From Cyclostephanos tholiformis (Eukaryota > Bacillariophyta > Thalassiosirophyceae > Thalassiosirales > Thalassiosiraceae), in the NCBI GenBank assembly GCA_036939975.1, contig JALLPB010001207.1, positions 1 to 10,712 on the forward strand: DNA of 10,712 nucleotides, written 5' to 3'. The notes below the pieces were generated by a model. The model did no database searches, was not told the DNA's origin, and saw only the letters and a program-made list of their open reading frames with translations. Position 1 is the stretch's first letter, and the number at the start of each line of letters is the position of its first letter. Below, piece by piece: positions 1 through 8,716 of the stretch. The position numbers and the translations under genes were made by a program.

Positions 1-1012
1 TAGGATCTGTAGATCAAATTAATTTTGCCAGATCAATATTTGGTCGTTCAGAGGTTGCATAGTGAACAACCTTGCAGCCGTCCTTTCGACAAATGACCTT
101 CATTTGTTTCTTCTTGAAGATGATCTCCCAATATTCCTGAAATGGAGGCAGCTCCACTCAATATTCCTTGAATATATCCATCATGAACAATTGGTCAAGG
201 ATCAATGTGGGGGTAGAATGCAACATCTGCATATTATCATAGAGTGTATCCAAGACTCATCCCATATCTGCTGCTCCCCATCCAAACTGCTTAAACTCAT
301 GACATTTACCAGCAAGGTAACGAAAAGGCATGCAAATTGAAATATGCAATATGGACAAGAGACGCACAAGACCAATCATTTCAGTTGATGTTAGAACAAC
401 GAACAAGTTCTTCTGTGAAATACTTGCGCTTTTGTTCTTTGTTCTCCGAGGTTTACGAAGAGCGCTATCCAAGAACTCAACATAGTAGGGATAGTTCATG
501 TAAATAGGAAGACTTCCTTCAGTACACAGATCTTGTCTTGAGCCAGCTGCACGTTTGACATGCATGAGGAGAACTCCTGGGTAGTGCTCGCGTATTCATT
601 CCAGAAAAAGTTCACCGTGTCCTTTTGGGTAGTTAGATGACAGACTGAATTCCTTGTCAATGGCACGGATAATTGTGCTGATAGACGCAGTAACCCATAA
701 CTGCGGGTCGATTTCATCAAGACTTGAACGCAATAGTGCATTTAGATGTGTTGATAACGCCTTCTCAACATTCCCGAACCATACATTTCACAAATGATTC
801 ATACAATCAAGCTCATAGGTCCCGGCAATATAGTCAACAAGAATGCGCCTGACTTTTTGGGCTGTGTTGCAGGTGTCCGTCATAATCACACCTCCATTTC
901 CAAGCTTTGATATGTCAATACCTCCAGGGGATGGCACAAGATGTACTTTTTCTGGACAATGAACACGCATGACATCTTGAAGTCTTATCAGCCTGTTCTT
1001 TAAGGAATTTAT

Positions 1013-1084
1013 CTGAACATGACCAAAATGCGGTTCGTATTGATCTTACTTTAAAAAAGCAAGTTCATTAGTTGCAAGCCTTAC
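1013..1084 (-). other. Intron, 72 nt, between the TDG and TDTCNTA motif regions
   Basis: Minus-strand donor AGG|GTAAGG at 1084 and acceptor TTCAG ending at 1013, with a branch-like CTAAT. Length is 24 codons, phase 0. The in-frame TAA at 1048-1046 lies inside the intron and so is not a real premature stop. Splicing joins ADGIINR directly to INSLKNRL, which fits how I remember related proteins. Confidence 0.7.
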
Positions 1085-2076
1085 CCTATTAATTATCCCA
1101 TCTGCCTGTGTTTCAGATCTCTCATCCTCCATGAAAATACAAGACGAGACAACAATAGGGTCAATGACTTCACTGTTGCCCATCAAACCAATTACTACTG
1201 CTGTGAACGGGATTTGTTGCCTGGTAGTTCCATCTGTCCAAAGCTGATTCCACGAGGGAGCGTCAGCAAGTTTGATTGCTGCGATGGTCTCACCCATTAC
1301 TTCAACAACAACTCTGCAACTCCGAACAAAGTTGACACAGGGCAATTCATCAGGAGTTTCTCCTGTTAACATTTGATACATGGTTTGCATAGCGGTTGGC
1401 ACTGCTGCTGGTGATGTGCCATTCACAAGCAGTTCACAAATGACTTGTACGACACATGGTGGCCACTGCCTGCCTCCACCGTGAACTACTGCCAATTCAG
1501 CATTTGCCCATTCCTTCTTCAGGCGACGCTTCGATTATTTAGACAGCTCAATTTCCGATCTGTACTCACTGATGATTTGATCCGTATGCTTGGCCAACTT
1601 CTCTAGACGAGCAACCTCATCTTCCGCGGCACGCCGTTGTTCCCGTTCTATGTGCCATTTCTCCAGTCGGTTGGATGCAAGAAGTTTTGCTTTAGCACTT
1701 ACACTTGAAGCACGACGCTTGTCAAACAACACATGTTTTAGCTCATCCCTTAGATCATTATTGGTTTCTTCAAGAATGTTGGCATAATTTTTCACCTTGG
1801 CAAGTGCACGCTGCACTTCGTCCAACTGTAGCTGCATTGCCTGGCGCCGCTTTGCCTTTTCAACGTACACTTGGTCCTTCGCAACAGTGAGATCAATATC
1901 AATTGAATGAAGTTTGTTCTGCCACTTCTCCTTTTCAGTATTTAATTTAAGTTGCGCTGCAACTATTTTATTTTTCAATGTCTCCTCCTTATTCAACCGC
2001 TGCCTACCAGAGACACGTAACTCATTTTCGTAAAACGATGTTACATTAAGCACAACCTGTGTGTGCTTTGTCTTCA

Positions 2077-2157
2077 CTGCGCAGTAGACATCATAGAGAC
2101 AAATAATGGTAAGATGTCGGACTGATGACACTCATTGTAATGTATAAAAAGACTTAC
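2077..2157 (-). other. Intron, 81 nt, within the coiled-coil coding region
   Basis: Minus-strand donor GTAAGT at 2157-2152 and acceptor CTGCGCAG ending at 2077. The unspliced frame stops at TGA 2134-2132. Removing 81 nt (27 codons, phase 1) joins T to TG as a Leu codon, and the coiled coil continues in the same frame as KTKHTQ. A splice that removes a stop and preserves both frame and heptad character is strong internal evidence. Confidence 0.8.
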
Positions 2158-2944
2158 ACTGAGCAATTTGATGTGCATTATATTGTCGCTCACTATGTAA
2201 AACCTTGGAAGCTTTCTTCCTCTCTGAGTCAAGTAAATCACTTGCAGCCGCTTCAGCAGCAGCTTGAGCACCAATATATTGTTCCCTCTCAGTGTGTAGA
2301 GTAGCATAGGCAGCTTTCACCACTCCCTGTGCTTCCATCATCACACTCTCTGCATCCTCAATCAGCTTGTCAATGGTGAGTTGTGACTTCCTCCTTTCAA
2401 CCTTCAACGCTGCTGATAGCTCCCTCTTATCCTCCTTCAGCGATATCAGCTTTCTCTTATAGTATTCAATCCTTGAATCTTTTTTCATATTGCTTTGTTC
2501 CAACTTCTCGATCACCCTAACCCTCTTCTCTTTTGTTTGAAATTTGAGGCGTTTGATAGTATTGGAATGCTTCAGGATGGTAGCTTGGGCTTTCTTGAGG
2601 TCTCGTTGAAGTTCTTCTTTAAGAGGTGCCCTTGGAATGAGTTGCCGCTCGAGCTGATCAGTCATCACAGCTGATGACACTTGTTGGGGAGGAGCAGAGG
2701 GGGTAAGATCATGCAACTCACGCACACGGGCGTAATCATAGTTGCCATGTTTGACCTTCTTGCCATCATTTCTTCTCCCGATAGACCTCTTCCGGCGGGT
2801 AGGACCTTTATATGAATGATGCTTGGGCTTGCTGATGTCGATGTCAGTGCACTTGCTAGGATCCACCTCTATTAATGTTGATTGTAGATTGAGGGGAGGG
2901 ATGAACAAGGGCATGTCACTTCGAATCGGGAGGATAAGGCACAT

Positions 2945-3463
2945 TCGGCAGTGCCGTCAATCTTCACGATGTTCACCTTGCGCGTGATGCCTGCCCTCAA
3001 ATGATCGGAGTGGAGTTGATTCCCAACGGTTCGTACGTTGAGGCGAAGCGTGTGCAGTGACCGCACCTGTCGGTGGCAGTGGTGGTGGTGGCGGGACGGG
3101 TTGGAGGATCGTGTGCGATTTTTGAGCTTTGAGGAAGTGAGCGAGAGAACTGAGGAAATCAAATATTAATGACAGAATTACAACAGAAAATGGAAGAGAG
3201 GCGACTTACACAATGGGGGTATGAGGGGGCATTGGCGGCAGCGGCGGCGGTTTCAAGGGTGCCGTGCAATGTCGTCGGCGGCGTTGACGGAGCCAGAAAT
3301 TGCGCTCGAAATCGCTCGTGGTCGCTCGACCCCTTAGGGATGATGGTTCGATGTGGAGGGGGTCCTGGTCAGGGGGCGTGATGGTTTGCAAATTGCAAAT
3401 CAGGGCAGATAATATCATCATCATCACCCCAAAAATGAGATCTTTTTGGCCTTGTGCGAACAA
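2945..3463 (-). other. Putative 5' exons (proline/basic-rich leader) of the coiled-coil transposase-like gene
   Basis: A minus-strand frame open from 3463 to 3210 encodes a Pro- and Arg-rich stretch (WLRQRRRRH, KPPPLPPMPP). It ends at a good donor, and splicing 3209-3150 out keeps an open frame into LSLTSSKLKNRTRSSNPSR, HHHHC, LRLNVRTVGNQL and TRKVNIVKIDGT. This frame is one base out of step with the 2944 frame and closes at 2872. The two therefore need a small intron, a 1-nt deletion between about 2970 and 2890, or the upstream part is an untranslated leader. There is no clear ATG at the 5' end: the 3463 codon is TTG, and several ATGs lie slightly downstream. The link to the main gene is inferred from strand, adjacency and the splice signal. 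Confidence 0.45.
3150..3209 (-). other. Intron, 60 nt, in the 5' leader of the coiled-coil gene
   Basis: Minus-strand donor GTAAGT at 3209-3204 and acceptor TTTCCTCAG ending at 3150, with a TTAAT branch-like element and a T-rich 3' part. The TAA that closes the upstream frame (3208-3206) lies in the donor. Splicing joins GT to T as a Val codon and the frame stays open. Confidence 0.6.
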
Positions 3464-3489
3464 TATTGAGGGGGGTGGCGCACTAACAA

Positions 3490-3552
3490 GAATTTGGGCA
3501 ATGTTAGAACATCACCCAGGGAATTTGTGATGTTCTAACGTTGCCCGAATTC
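3490..3552. repeat. Near-perfect inverted repeat, 26-bp arms with an 11-nt loop
   Basis: Left arm 3490-3515 (begins GAATTTGGGCAATG) pairs with right arm 3527-3552 (ends GTTGCCCGAATTC) with two mismatches; the loop is 3516-3526. It lies just upstream of the first putative exon of the minus-strand gene. It could be a miniature transposon, two abutting terminal repeats, a promoter palindrome or a small-RNA hairpin; the sequence does not decide. Confidence 0.85.
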
Positions 3553-4143
3553 GCCTATCCATCAGGGGAGGGGGCGAATATCTTCCCACCAGGGGCTGAC
3601 GACTGGTGATGAAGGTGCAAAATCTGAAATTGGCGAGGCCAATTTTGGCCAAAAGAGAGAGTGCAGTCCTGCCATCTCACCACCCTGGTTTTTGAGTTTT
3701 GGGGGGGCTCGCGTTCTGGCTCAAATTTTTGGAAGAAAAAAATTTGGCGGGAGCTCTTGGGTTGGACCCCCTATGTCAGGTCCTCCTCCTCATCCATGCA
3801 ATGTGAACATCCCCCTTGATTGCCTACTTCTCCTCCTCCAATTTCCAACTGCACCTCCTGTATCTCCTCATTCATCTCTTCATCCATATCTCACCCCATC
3901 ACCCCTTCCCATTTAATTTGATTGTTGAATCATGTGTAGTCTTCAATTGCTCTCCCCCATCACCATTCTTGTTTAGACCCCCCTCCACCCGCATTAAACC
4001 CCCAACCACAAGCTGGCCTTCTTCTTCTCCTCCTCTCCCTCCTTCTTTGACTGCACCTCATATATCTCCTCCTCCATATTTCTTCTATGGTTGTTGTACG
4101 TGCCACCAATTCAGCCTCTCTTGTCTCTCGACTTTTTATTTGA
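3553..4143. other. Non-coding stretch, pyrimidine-rich
   Basis: No supported gene. The plus strand is strongly C/T-biased from about 3780 to 4130. A loosely repeated motif (CTGCACCTC followed by TATCTCCTC) occurs near 3848 and again near 4051, about 200 bp apart, which suggests an old duplication. A short GGCCAA..TTGGCC inverted repeat lies near 3635-3650. Confidence 0.5.
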
Positions 4144-4337
4144 ATCCACAGTATATCAAGGTGCTCAAACACTTTTTGTAAATATAATCTGGAGGTGGGA
4201 TTCAGTCAGCGGGGGTTTGCAGCCTCAACAGTGGCACCATAACATCACTCGGTGTCAGCCATCATACCAATTTAAAAAAAATCACCACCACCTGCGAAGG
4301 TATAACACTGTAAGGCTGCAACCATATGTCTATCCAC
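4144..4337. repeat. Dispersed ~185-bp repeat family, copy A
   Basis: Shares an identical 29-bp block with copy B (4144-4172 versus 4771-4799), including TATCAAGGTGCTCAAACAC. It then follows the family order: GGAGGTGGGATTCAGTCAG, TTTGCAGCCTC, AACATCACT, CACCTGCGAAGGTATAACA, CTGTAAGG, ATATGTCTATCCAC. The last part is the start of a following, truncated unit, so the family appears to have been tandem originally. Strand of origin unknown. Confidence 0.75.
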
Positions 4338-4692
4338 GTGCTCTGTGCTCTGGCATGTATCAGTTCTGGTACTATGTAGTCATTGAATTTCTGCCTCTCA
4401 TTTGATTTTGATCTTGATTTAACTACTAATTCACTTATGTATGGCCTTGATACCAGGTCCTAAACTAATTTACGTATTGTTGGCCTCAATATCAGTACTA
4501 AGTCCTTATGCAATACATGGAGAGACTTGAGCCATACCAATTCCTCTTTTAGTTTATTTTTTTGCCCTCCTGTTTTCCAGTAAATTAGAAAATGAAGGAT
4601 GACCATGAAATATTACTTGCAATGGACTACAGTGGTGCCACTAACGGTAGTGGCCCATGCCAATACTGGTAAATTGTCTAGAAATTTTGGGA
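4338..4692. other. Non-coding stretch between repeat copies A and B
   Basis: No supported gene. Two loosely similar segments starting with TGGCCT (about 4442 and 4481, spacing about 40 bp) suggest a small degenerate tandem duplication. Otherwise A/T-rich and featureless. Confidence 0.4.
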
Positions 4693-4925
4693 TCACTCAT
4701 TCTCAAATTTTCCCAAAGTTTGCATCCACCCTGCACAGGTATATCAGTGTAAGGGTGTGCTTATATGCCTATCCACAGTATATCAAGGTGCTCAAACACA
4801 TTGCATACAAATAATATGGATGCAGGATCAGTCAACAGGGATTTGCAGCCTCGACCTTTGCACCGCAACATCACTTGGGCTCACTCATTCTCAAATTTTC
4901 CCAAACTTTGCATCCACTCTGCACT
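4693..4925. repeat. Dispersed ~185-bp repeat family, copy B (tandem overlap)
   Basis: The block starting TCACTCATTCTCAAATTTTC occurs at 4693 and again at 4881 with two mismatches over about 42 nt, a period of 188 bp. Between them lies a full unit: CTGCACAGGTATATCAGTG, TAAGGGTG, ATATGCCTATCCACAG, CTCAAACAC, ATAATATGGATGCAG, GGGATTTGCAGCCTC, AACATCACTTGGGCTCACT. This is the best copy for defining unit length. Confidence 0.8.
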
Positions 4926-5480
4926 AGGGGGTCCAGTTCAGCTCTTCACACCAATATTTTGGGGGGGGCAGGAGACCTAATTTTTTGAAGCATCAAAAAC
5001 CCCCAAAAAAACAAACAGATGCTGAACAAAGTAAGGCTGATTTTTTGACGTGATGATAATTGCCCCCCCCCCCCATTTTATGATTGATCTCCAGCAGCAC
5101 TGGTCAATCAATGGTGAAATCGGTGATCATCAGTGCATGTACTATTTAATTGTACCTGCTCTGACAATCACCTTTTGTTGTTTCTTTGTAGCACTTAGTG
5201 CACTTGAACAAAACAGATGTATTTTGTGGTGGTTTTCACTGCTCACATTGTCCTCATGTTCTTGTAGTCAGTGTTGCCACCCCTGCCATCATTGCCACAG
5301 CTGCCCTATAACAAAACGAGGCCTCCTCCTCCTCCTCATGTCTCATCCCTTAACTCATCCAATGGGAAGGGTGGGGATAGGCATTGAGGCATAGAGGAAA
5401 GGGAACAGCTAGTGTTGGCGCTGGCGCTCGATGATGACAAAGCTGCCATCACTGCAGACAATGTTAGTTGCCATCAACTC
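4926..5480. other. Non-coding stretch with C12 homopolymer
   Basis: No supported gene. It contains a run of twelve C at 5063-5074, a G8 run near 4962 and A/T-rich flanks. Short open frames here lack domains or any coding character I recognise. The homopolymers may be unreliable in length. Confidence 0.45.
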
Positions 5481-5697
5481 AAAAATAACAATCAACTGAC
5501 TTTGGCGGGGGATGTGAGGGTAGGGGTGAGCATAGGGGGTGAGGGGAGAAGGGGAAGATGGCAAGGGGGGAGGAGCATGATTGATATTAATTCATGCTTC
5601 CCCTTAAAAAATAACAATCAACTGACAAAGGATACAATCGGAAATGGAAGTACGAGTGTGGGGGGTGAGGGAAGAGGGGGAAGATGGCAAGAAGGGG
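5481..5697. repeat. Tandem duplication, 126-bp period, G-rich
   Basis: A 20-nt block starting AAAAATAACAATC recurs at 5481 and 5607, and GGGGAAGATGGCAAG recurs at 5551 and 5677; both pairs are 126 bp apart. Each unit ends in a G-rich purine tract (GGGGGTGAGG, GAAGATGGCAAG). Both units can be read in one plus-strand frame (5412-5702), because 126 is divisible by three, but the content is low complexity and I do not call a gene. Confidence 0.8.
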
Positions 5698-6558
5698 GGT
5701 AGGATGGTGATTGGGAGGATGCGACAGGTGAGATGAGGGGCAAGGGGGTTGATGGAGAGAGAGGGACCATCATTCAACAATCAAATATTAAGAGGAAAAG
5801 CAGACAACAATGGCGTGATGAGAGCAGGGTGGGCAGGCATTGGACAGCACTTTGAGAGAGGTTAGGGCAGTGCCACCATGGGTAGATGTGGCTCAAGGAG
5901 GCCATTTGTCTTCTTCTATCAAGTGTAGATGATTATAAGTTGTTGTTTTACCCCCGCCTCTTGAATTCCTATTTAGAATGTACTGAATTCCTACATTAAA
6001 TTTTGTTCCTGCCAATTTTAGCTACCCCTTTCCCTGATCATGATGTCTGCCACCTGCCGTAGCCCTGACCACCCCCTTAGAGATGGAAGAATGCCCCAAT
6101 ACTTTAGGGGCATCTTCCACTCATGCATGGCAATGTTGCCCATGATTGTTATGTCCCATATTCATTGTGTTTGAAAGTTGCTAAGCATCTCAAAAGCATT
6201 AGATAAATTAGCTATTTTGTTAGTGGTGTCCATCAAACCTTAAGTAGCCCCAACAGACCCCTTAGCACTGGAATCATGTAACGAAACTTGAGATGCATCT
6301 TCCAACAATGTATTAAAACATTTTTACATAAAACACACAACTGTGATTTGCAAATATGGCTCAAAATAGCATGTAAAATGGGACTTTTTGTTAGTGTTGA
6401 ATGTTTCAATGTTTAACACACCCAAAGGGTAGGTTCTGGTCAATTTTTTTCAACGAAACTTTTCAGGATATCGTGTGGTGAGCTAGGTGAGCAGGTTGAA
6501 ACAGAAGTGGAATTGGGACCATTTGAAAACATCACATTTTCTGTGCCGGAACCCTTAT
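5698..6558. other. Non-coding stretch with a small hairpin
   Basis: No supported gene. A hairpin at 6084-6119 pairs TGGAAGAATGCCCC with GGGGCATCTTCCA (one bulged base, 9-nt loop). A similar CCCCTTAG..GCATCTTCCA arrangement recurs near 6255-6305, perhaps an old duplication. The ATG in GCCACCATGG near 5879 opens only about 16 codons. Confidence 0.45.
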
Positions 6559-6770
6559 CTGCACAGGTAACACATTGTAAGGGTGCGCCCATATGCCTAT
6601 CCATGCTCAAACACTTTGCTTACATATAATATGGAGGTGGGATGCAGTCAGCAGGGATTTGCAGCCTTAACCAAGACACCACTACATCACTTGGGCTCAC
6701 TCATATTCATACCACACTTTTTGAAAAAATCATTGCCACCTGCACAGGTATAGCAGTGTAAGGGTGCACC
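6559..6770. repeat. Dispersed ~185-bp repeat family, copy C
   Basis: Starts CTGCACAGGTAACACATTG at 6559, continues TAAGGGTGCGCCCATATGCC, CTCAAACACTTTGC, ATATAATATGGAGGTGGG, GCAGGGATTTGCAGCC and CATCACTTGGGCTCACTCAT, then restarts at 6740 with CTGCACAGGTATAGCAGTG. The internal period is 181 bp. It lacks the ACAGTATATCAAGG-type block present in A and B, a deletion of about 14 bp. Confidence 0.8.
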
Positions 6771-7069
6771 AGAGTAAAATACACCAACAAGGACAATGCA
6801 GATCATTCAATAAATGCAATCAAGATGACAGTGGAAATGGAGTCAACAAAGTGAAATGGACTTACCTTTGAATGGGTCTACAAAAACCAAAAAACACACA
6901 TCCACATATCTGGCTACTAAAGCATTCATCAGCAGGTTCAAACACAAAATACCAGATAAATAGACTCACTGCACCCGCATGTGATCCCACAATACAGAGC
7001 AAAGTCACAATATGCAAAAGTAGCAGATGCATCCCCCTCCCCCCTCTCTTGATGGAAGAAACCAAATAT

Positions 7070-7822
7070 GTCCAGGCAATAGCAAGGACTCTTCTTTACT
7101 ACATGAGAGCAGTCAACATCACTATCTTGATGGCACTCAATTCAATTGCAATGAGCAGGCAAAGCCTTGTGCCACCATCAGCAAGGGCCTAATGACCTCT
7201 ATCCTATTGGAGCTATTTGTGTATCATCCCAATTTACTCTGCGGTGTCATGTGTCAGAGGAGGAGGAGGAGGAGGAGGAGGAGGAGGAGGAGGAGGGAGG
7301 AGGAGTTGGGAACAACTATGACTACGGCCTTAGCATTGTCTTGAATTGACTACTCCCTTGTGTGGGGCTATGGGTGGCACATCTCATCCTTGGGAGGGGT
7401 AGATGCCAACTATTCCGCCAGTGGTGGCAATGGTGACAATGATGGTCCAAATGATATTGCTCCCTCGAATTTTGTCTTCATTCAAATGCATGATATTGAC
7501 ATGAATATCACGGAGGGGGGAAATGTTGGTGGCGGTACCACCATCCCATTGTCATCATTGATGAAACTGATCCAATTGGGGAAGTGGATCCATCATATAT
7601 ATGCTCTGTGCTATGCATTGCTATTGTTACCCATGCCATTTTCCAGTATACCTCCATGATCACACCCGTGATCAGGTGCTAGCAGGATTGGCATTGGGCA
7701 TATCGATATCAATTATCTGGTTTATGCGCTTTGTCAGGATGTTTGGTGGCAAGTTACTGACATGGTGGGGAAAGAGCAATTGTGGCAGGTGGTGGGGACT
7801 AAAATTTGGCATGGTGTTGTAA
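7070..7822 (+). pseudogene. PAP2-family (dolichyldiphosphatase-like) phosphatase remnant
   Basis: The third PAP2 motif (SR-x5-H-x3-D, with Q in place of D in dolichyldiphosphatases) is visible. Ser 7642-7644, then VYLHDHTRDQVLAGLALG from 7646, separated by what looks like a 2-nt deletion of the Arg codon. A hydrophobic helix (IYALCYALLLLPMPFS) precedes it and another (LALGISISIIWFM) follows, ending at TAA 7820. In the frame before the deletion, worn motif 1 may be QAKPC (about 7156-7170) and worn motif 2 MTSILLELF (about 7192-7218, for an expected MPSxHS). A TGA at 7342 and an (AGG)n tract interrupt the copy. A hydrophobic stretch in another frame (LLYYMRAVNITILMALN, from about 7094) may be an earlier helix. 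An intact enzyme would hydrolyse dolichyl diphosphate at the ER membrane; this copy cannot. The motif 3 call is firm; motifs 1 and 2 are weaker. Confidence 0.55.
7258..7305 (+). repeat. (AGG)n microsatellite
   Basis: About sixteen AGG units with a single extra G near 7297. It lies inside the PAP2 remnant, where it would encode poly-Arg or poly-Glu depending on frame, so it is probably a slippage expansion in unconstrained sequence. Confidence 0.95.
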
Positions 7823-8527
7823 ACAGTGATGATATCGGGAGTGCATAATTTGAGAGGAGAATTGTATTTTCATTTGTGGAAATAATATATAGGAAAAAAT
7901 GCTTGTTAACAGTCACTTTATTCAACACTGTGTCATCATTCAACCCAAATAATTCTTGCCTTTGCTGACACTCTGACATATTCTTACTGGTACCTTACTC
8001 CAGCTACCATTGACAAAAAGCATATTAGTATGGTACACAATTCAGCCTACTAGGTTTTAAAATACCTTCACAAAACTGAGAAAGGATTAGTTAGCAGTCA
8101 CAAAAGCTGCCCAAATTTTGGTCCAAAATTGTATTTCATTTGCATCGCAAAGCATCTCAGTTTTCTTGTCACTCGTCATTTTGTAGTTGTAAGATGGTCC
8201 CTAATCTGTTGTTTCATTCCTAGATCAGTGGCAGAACAAGCATCAAGACACATCACCAAACTAAGGAATTGGTGTTATTATTACCTGTTATGAGGAAATA
8301 TTATAGCTCTGTAGACATCACTAATGCTAGGTTTTTATTTTTAATGCATCATCAATCTTTAGTTCAAGCTTTTTGATAACATTACTTAACTATGAGACAT
8401 GTCAGGAGTTTTATTTTCATTTTAAAATCATGACTAGAACACTTCACAAAATCTAAATCATTCTTCCTGAGTACGAGTTTAATCCAAGTCCTTAAATAGA
8501 GGTTTTGCTTTTATTCGCCTAGCGTAG

Positions 8528-8555
8528 AAATGTACCGTACTTCTATGGTACATTT
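8528..8555. repeat. Perfect hairpin, 9-bp arms
   Basis: AAATGTACC (8528-8536) and GGTACATTT (8547-8555) are exact inverted repeats around a 10-nt loop. It lies about 300 bp beyond the 3' end of the pogo-type coding remnant. It could be an element boundary or a transcript-end structure; nothing decides. Confidence 0.7.
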
Positions 8556-8664
8556 ATTGTGTCAATTTTGGCCTCTGTTTCACCACTCGGATCGCATTTT
8601 TTGCTGACCATGGTGATCGGCGGCTTTGGCCCATACCATCGCCTGTGGCCCAAAGATGCCCCAG

Positions 8665-8716
8665 CCGAGTGCGCAGGCATCACCCCCACACTATGGGTGG
8701 TGATGCCCACGCTCGG
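8665..8716. repeat. GC-rich imperfect hairpin
   Basis: CCGAG (8665-8669) pairs with CTCGG (8712-8716), and inside it GGCATCACCC pairs with GGGTGGTGATGCC, with an internal bulge and a short loop. It is GC-rich against A/T-rich surroundings, so it may be a miniature element or structured RNA. Confidence 0.55.

Larger units (their letters stand above)
14..2944 (-). pseudogene. Spliced coiled-coil + DDE-like transposase-type gene, inactivated by in-frame stops
   Basis: Exons 2944-2158, 2076-1085 and 1012-17 join in one frame to 925 codons. The first ATG (2944) lies five codons after a TGA, so the true start may be further upstream. Codons about 25-60 are basic (GPTRRKR, IGRR). Codons about 90-440 are charged, heptad-like coiled coil (KRLKFQTKEKR, EKLEQSNMKK, REQRRAAEDE). 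A transposase-like region follows: RQWPP near 467, TDG with Asp near 544 (1234-1232), TDTCNTA with Asp near 639 (877-875), then DCMNH with Cys 663 and His 666. A C-x2-H after the second Asp is known in several eukaryotic DDE superfamilies; I cannot name which. Premature stops: TAA 1537-1535; TGA 790-788, 598-596, 259-257 and 160-158. A further TGA at 16-14 may be the natural end or another mutation. No indel is needed. From memory it resembles uncharacterised multicopy diatom proteins. Function, if it was active, would be DNA transposition; that is inference. The gene may continue past position 1. Confidence 0.7.

Noticed and set aside
1013..1049. Alternative 37-nt intron using the GTAAGA donor at 1049
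   Set aside because: It would join AA to ATAAAT and create a TAA in frame, whereas the 72-nt intron with the same acceptor gives a smooth in-frame join.
3169..3530. Plus-strand open frames across the 5' leader region
   Set aside because: They are antisense to the better-supported spliced minus-strand exons and have no recognisable domain.
4144..5697. CRISPR array or prokaryotic repeats
   Set aside because: Repeat units are 126-190 bp, degenerate and without regular spacers; the introns show a eukaryotic nuclear context.
5873..5930. Kozak-like GCCACCATGG start
   Set aside because: The frame closes after about 16 codons and no splice donor or domain is evident.
6930..6960. tRNA-like T-loop (GGTTCAAAC)
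   Set aside because: No matching acceptor or anticodon arms could be folded around it.
6862..7065. Minus-strand 67-residue hydrophobic frame ending at a good donor (AAAG|GTAAGT)
   Set aside because: It partly overlaps the plus-strand PAP2 remnant antisense, has no recognisable domain and no partner exon that I could find; a lone GTAAGT is expected by chance.
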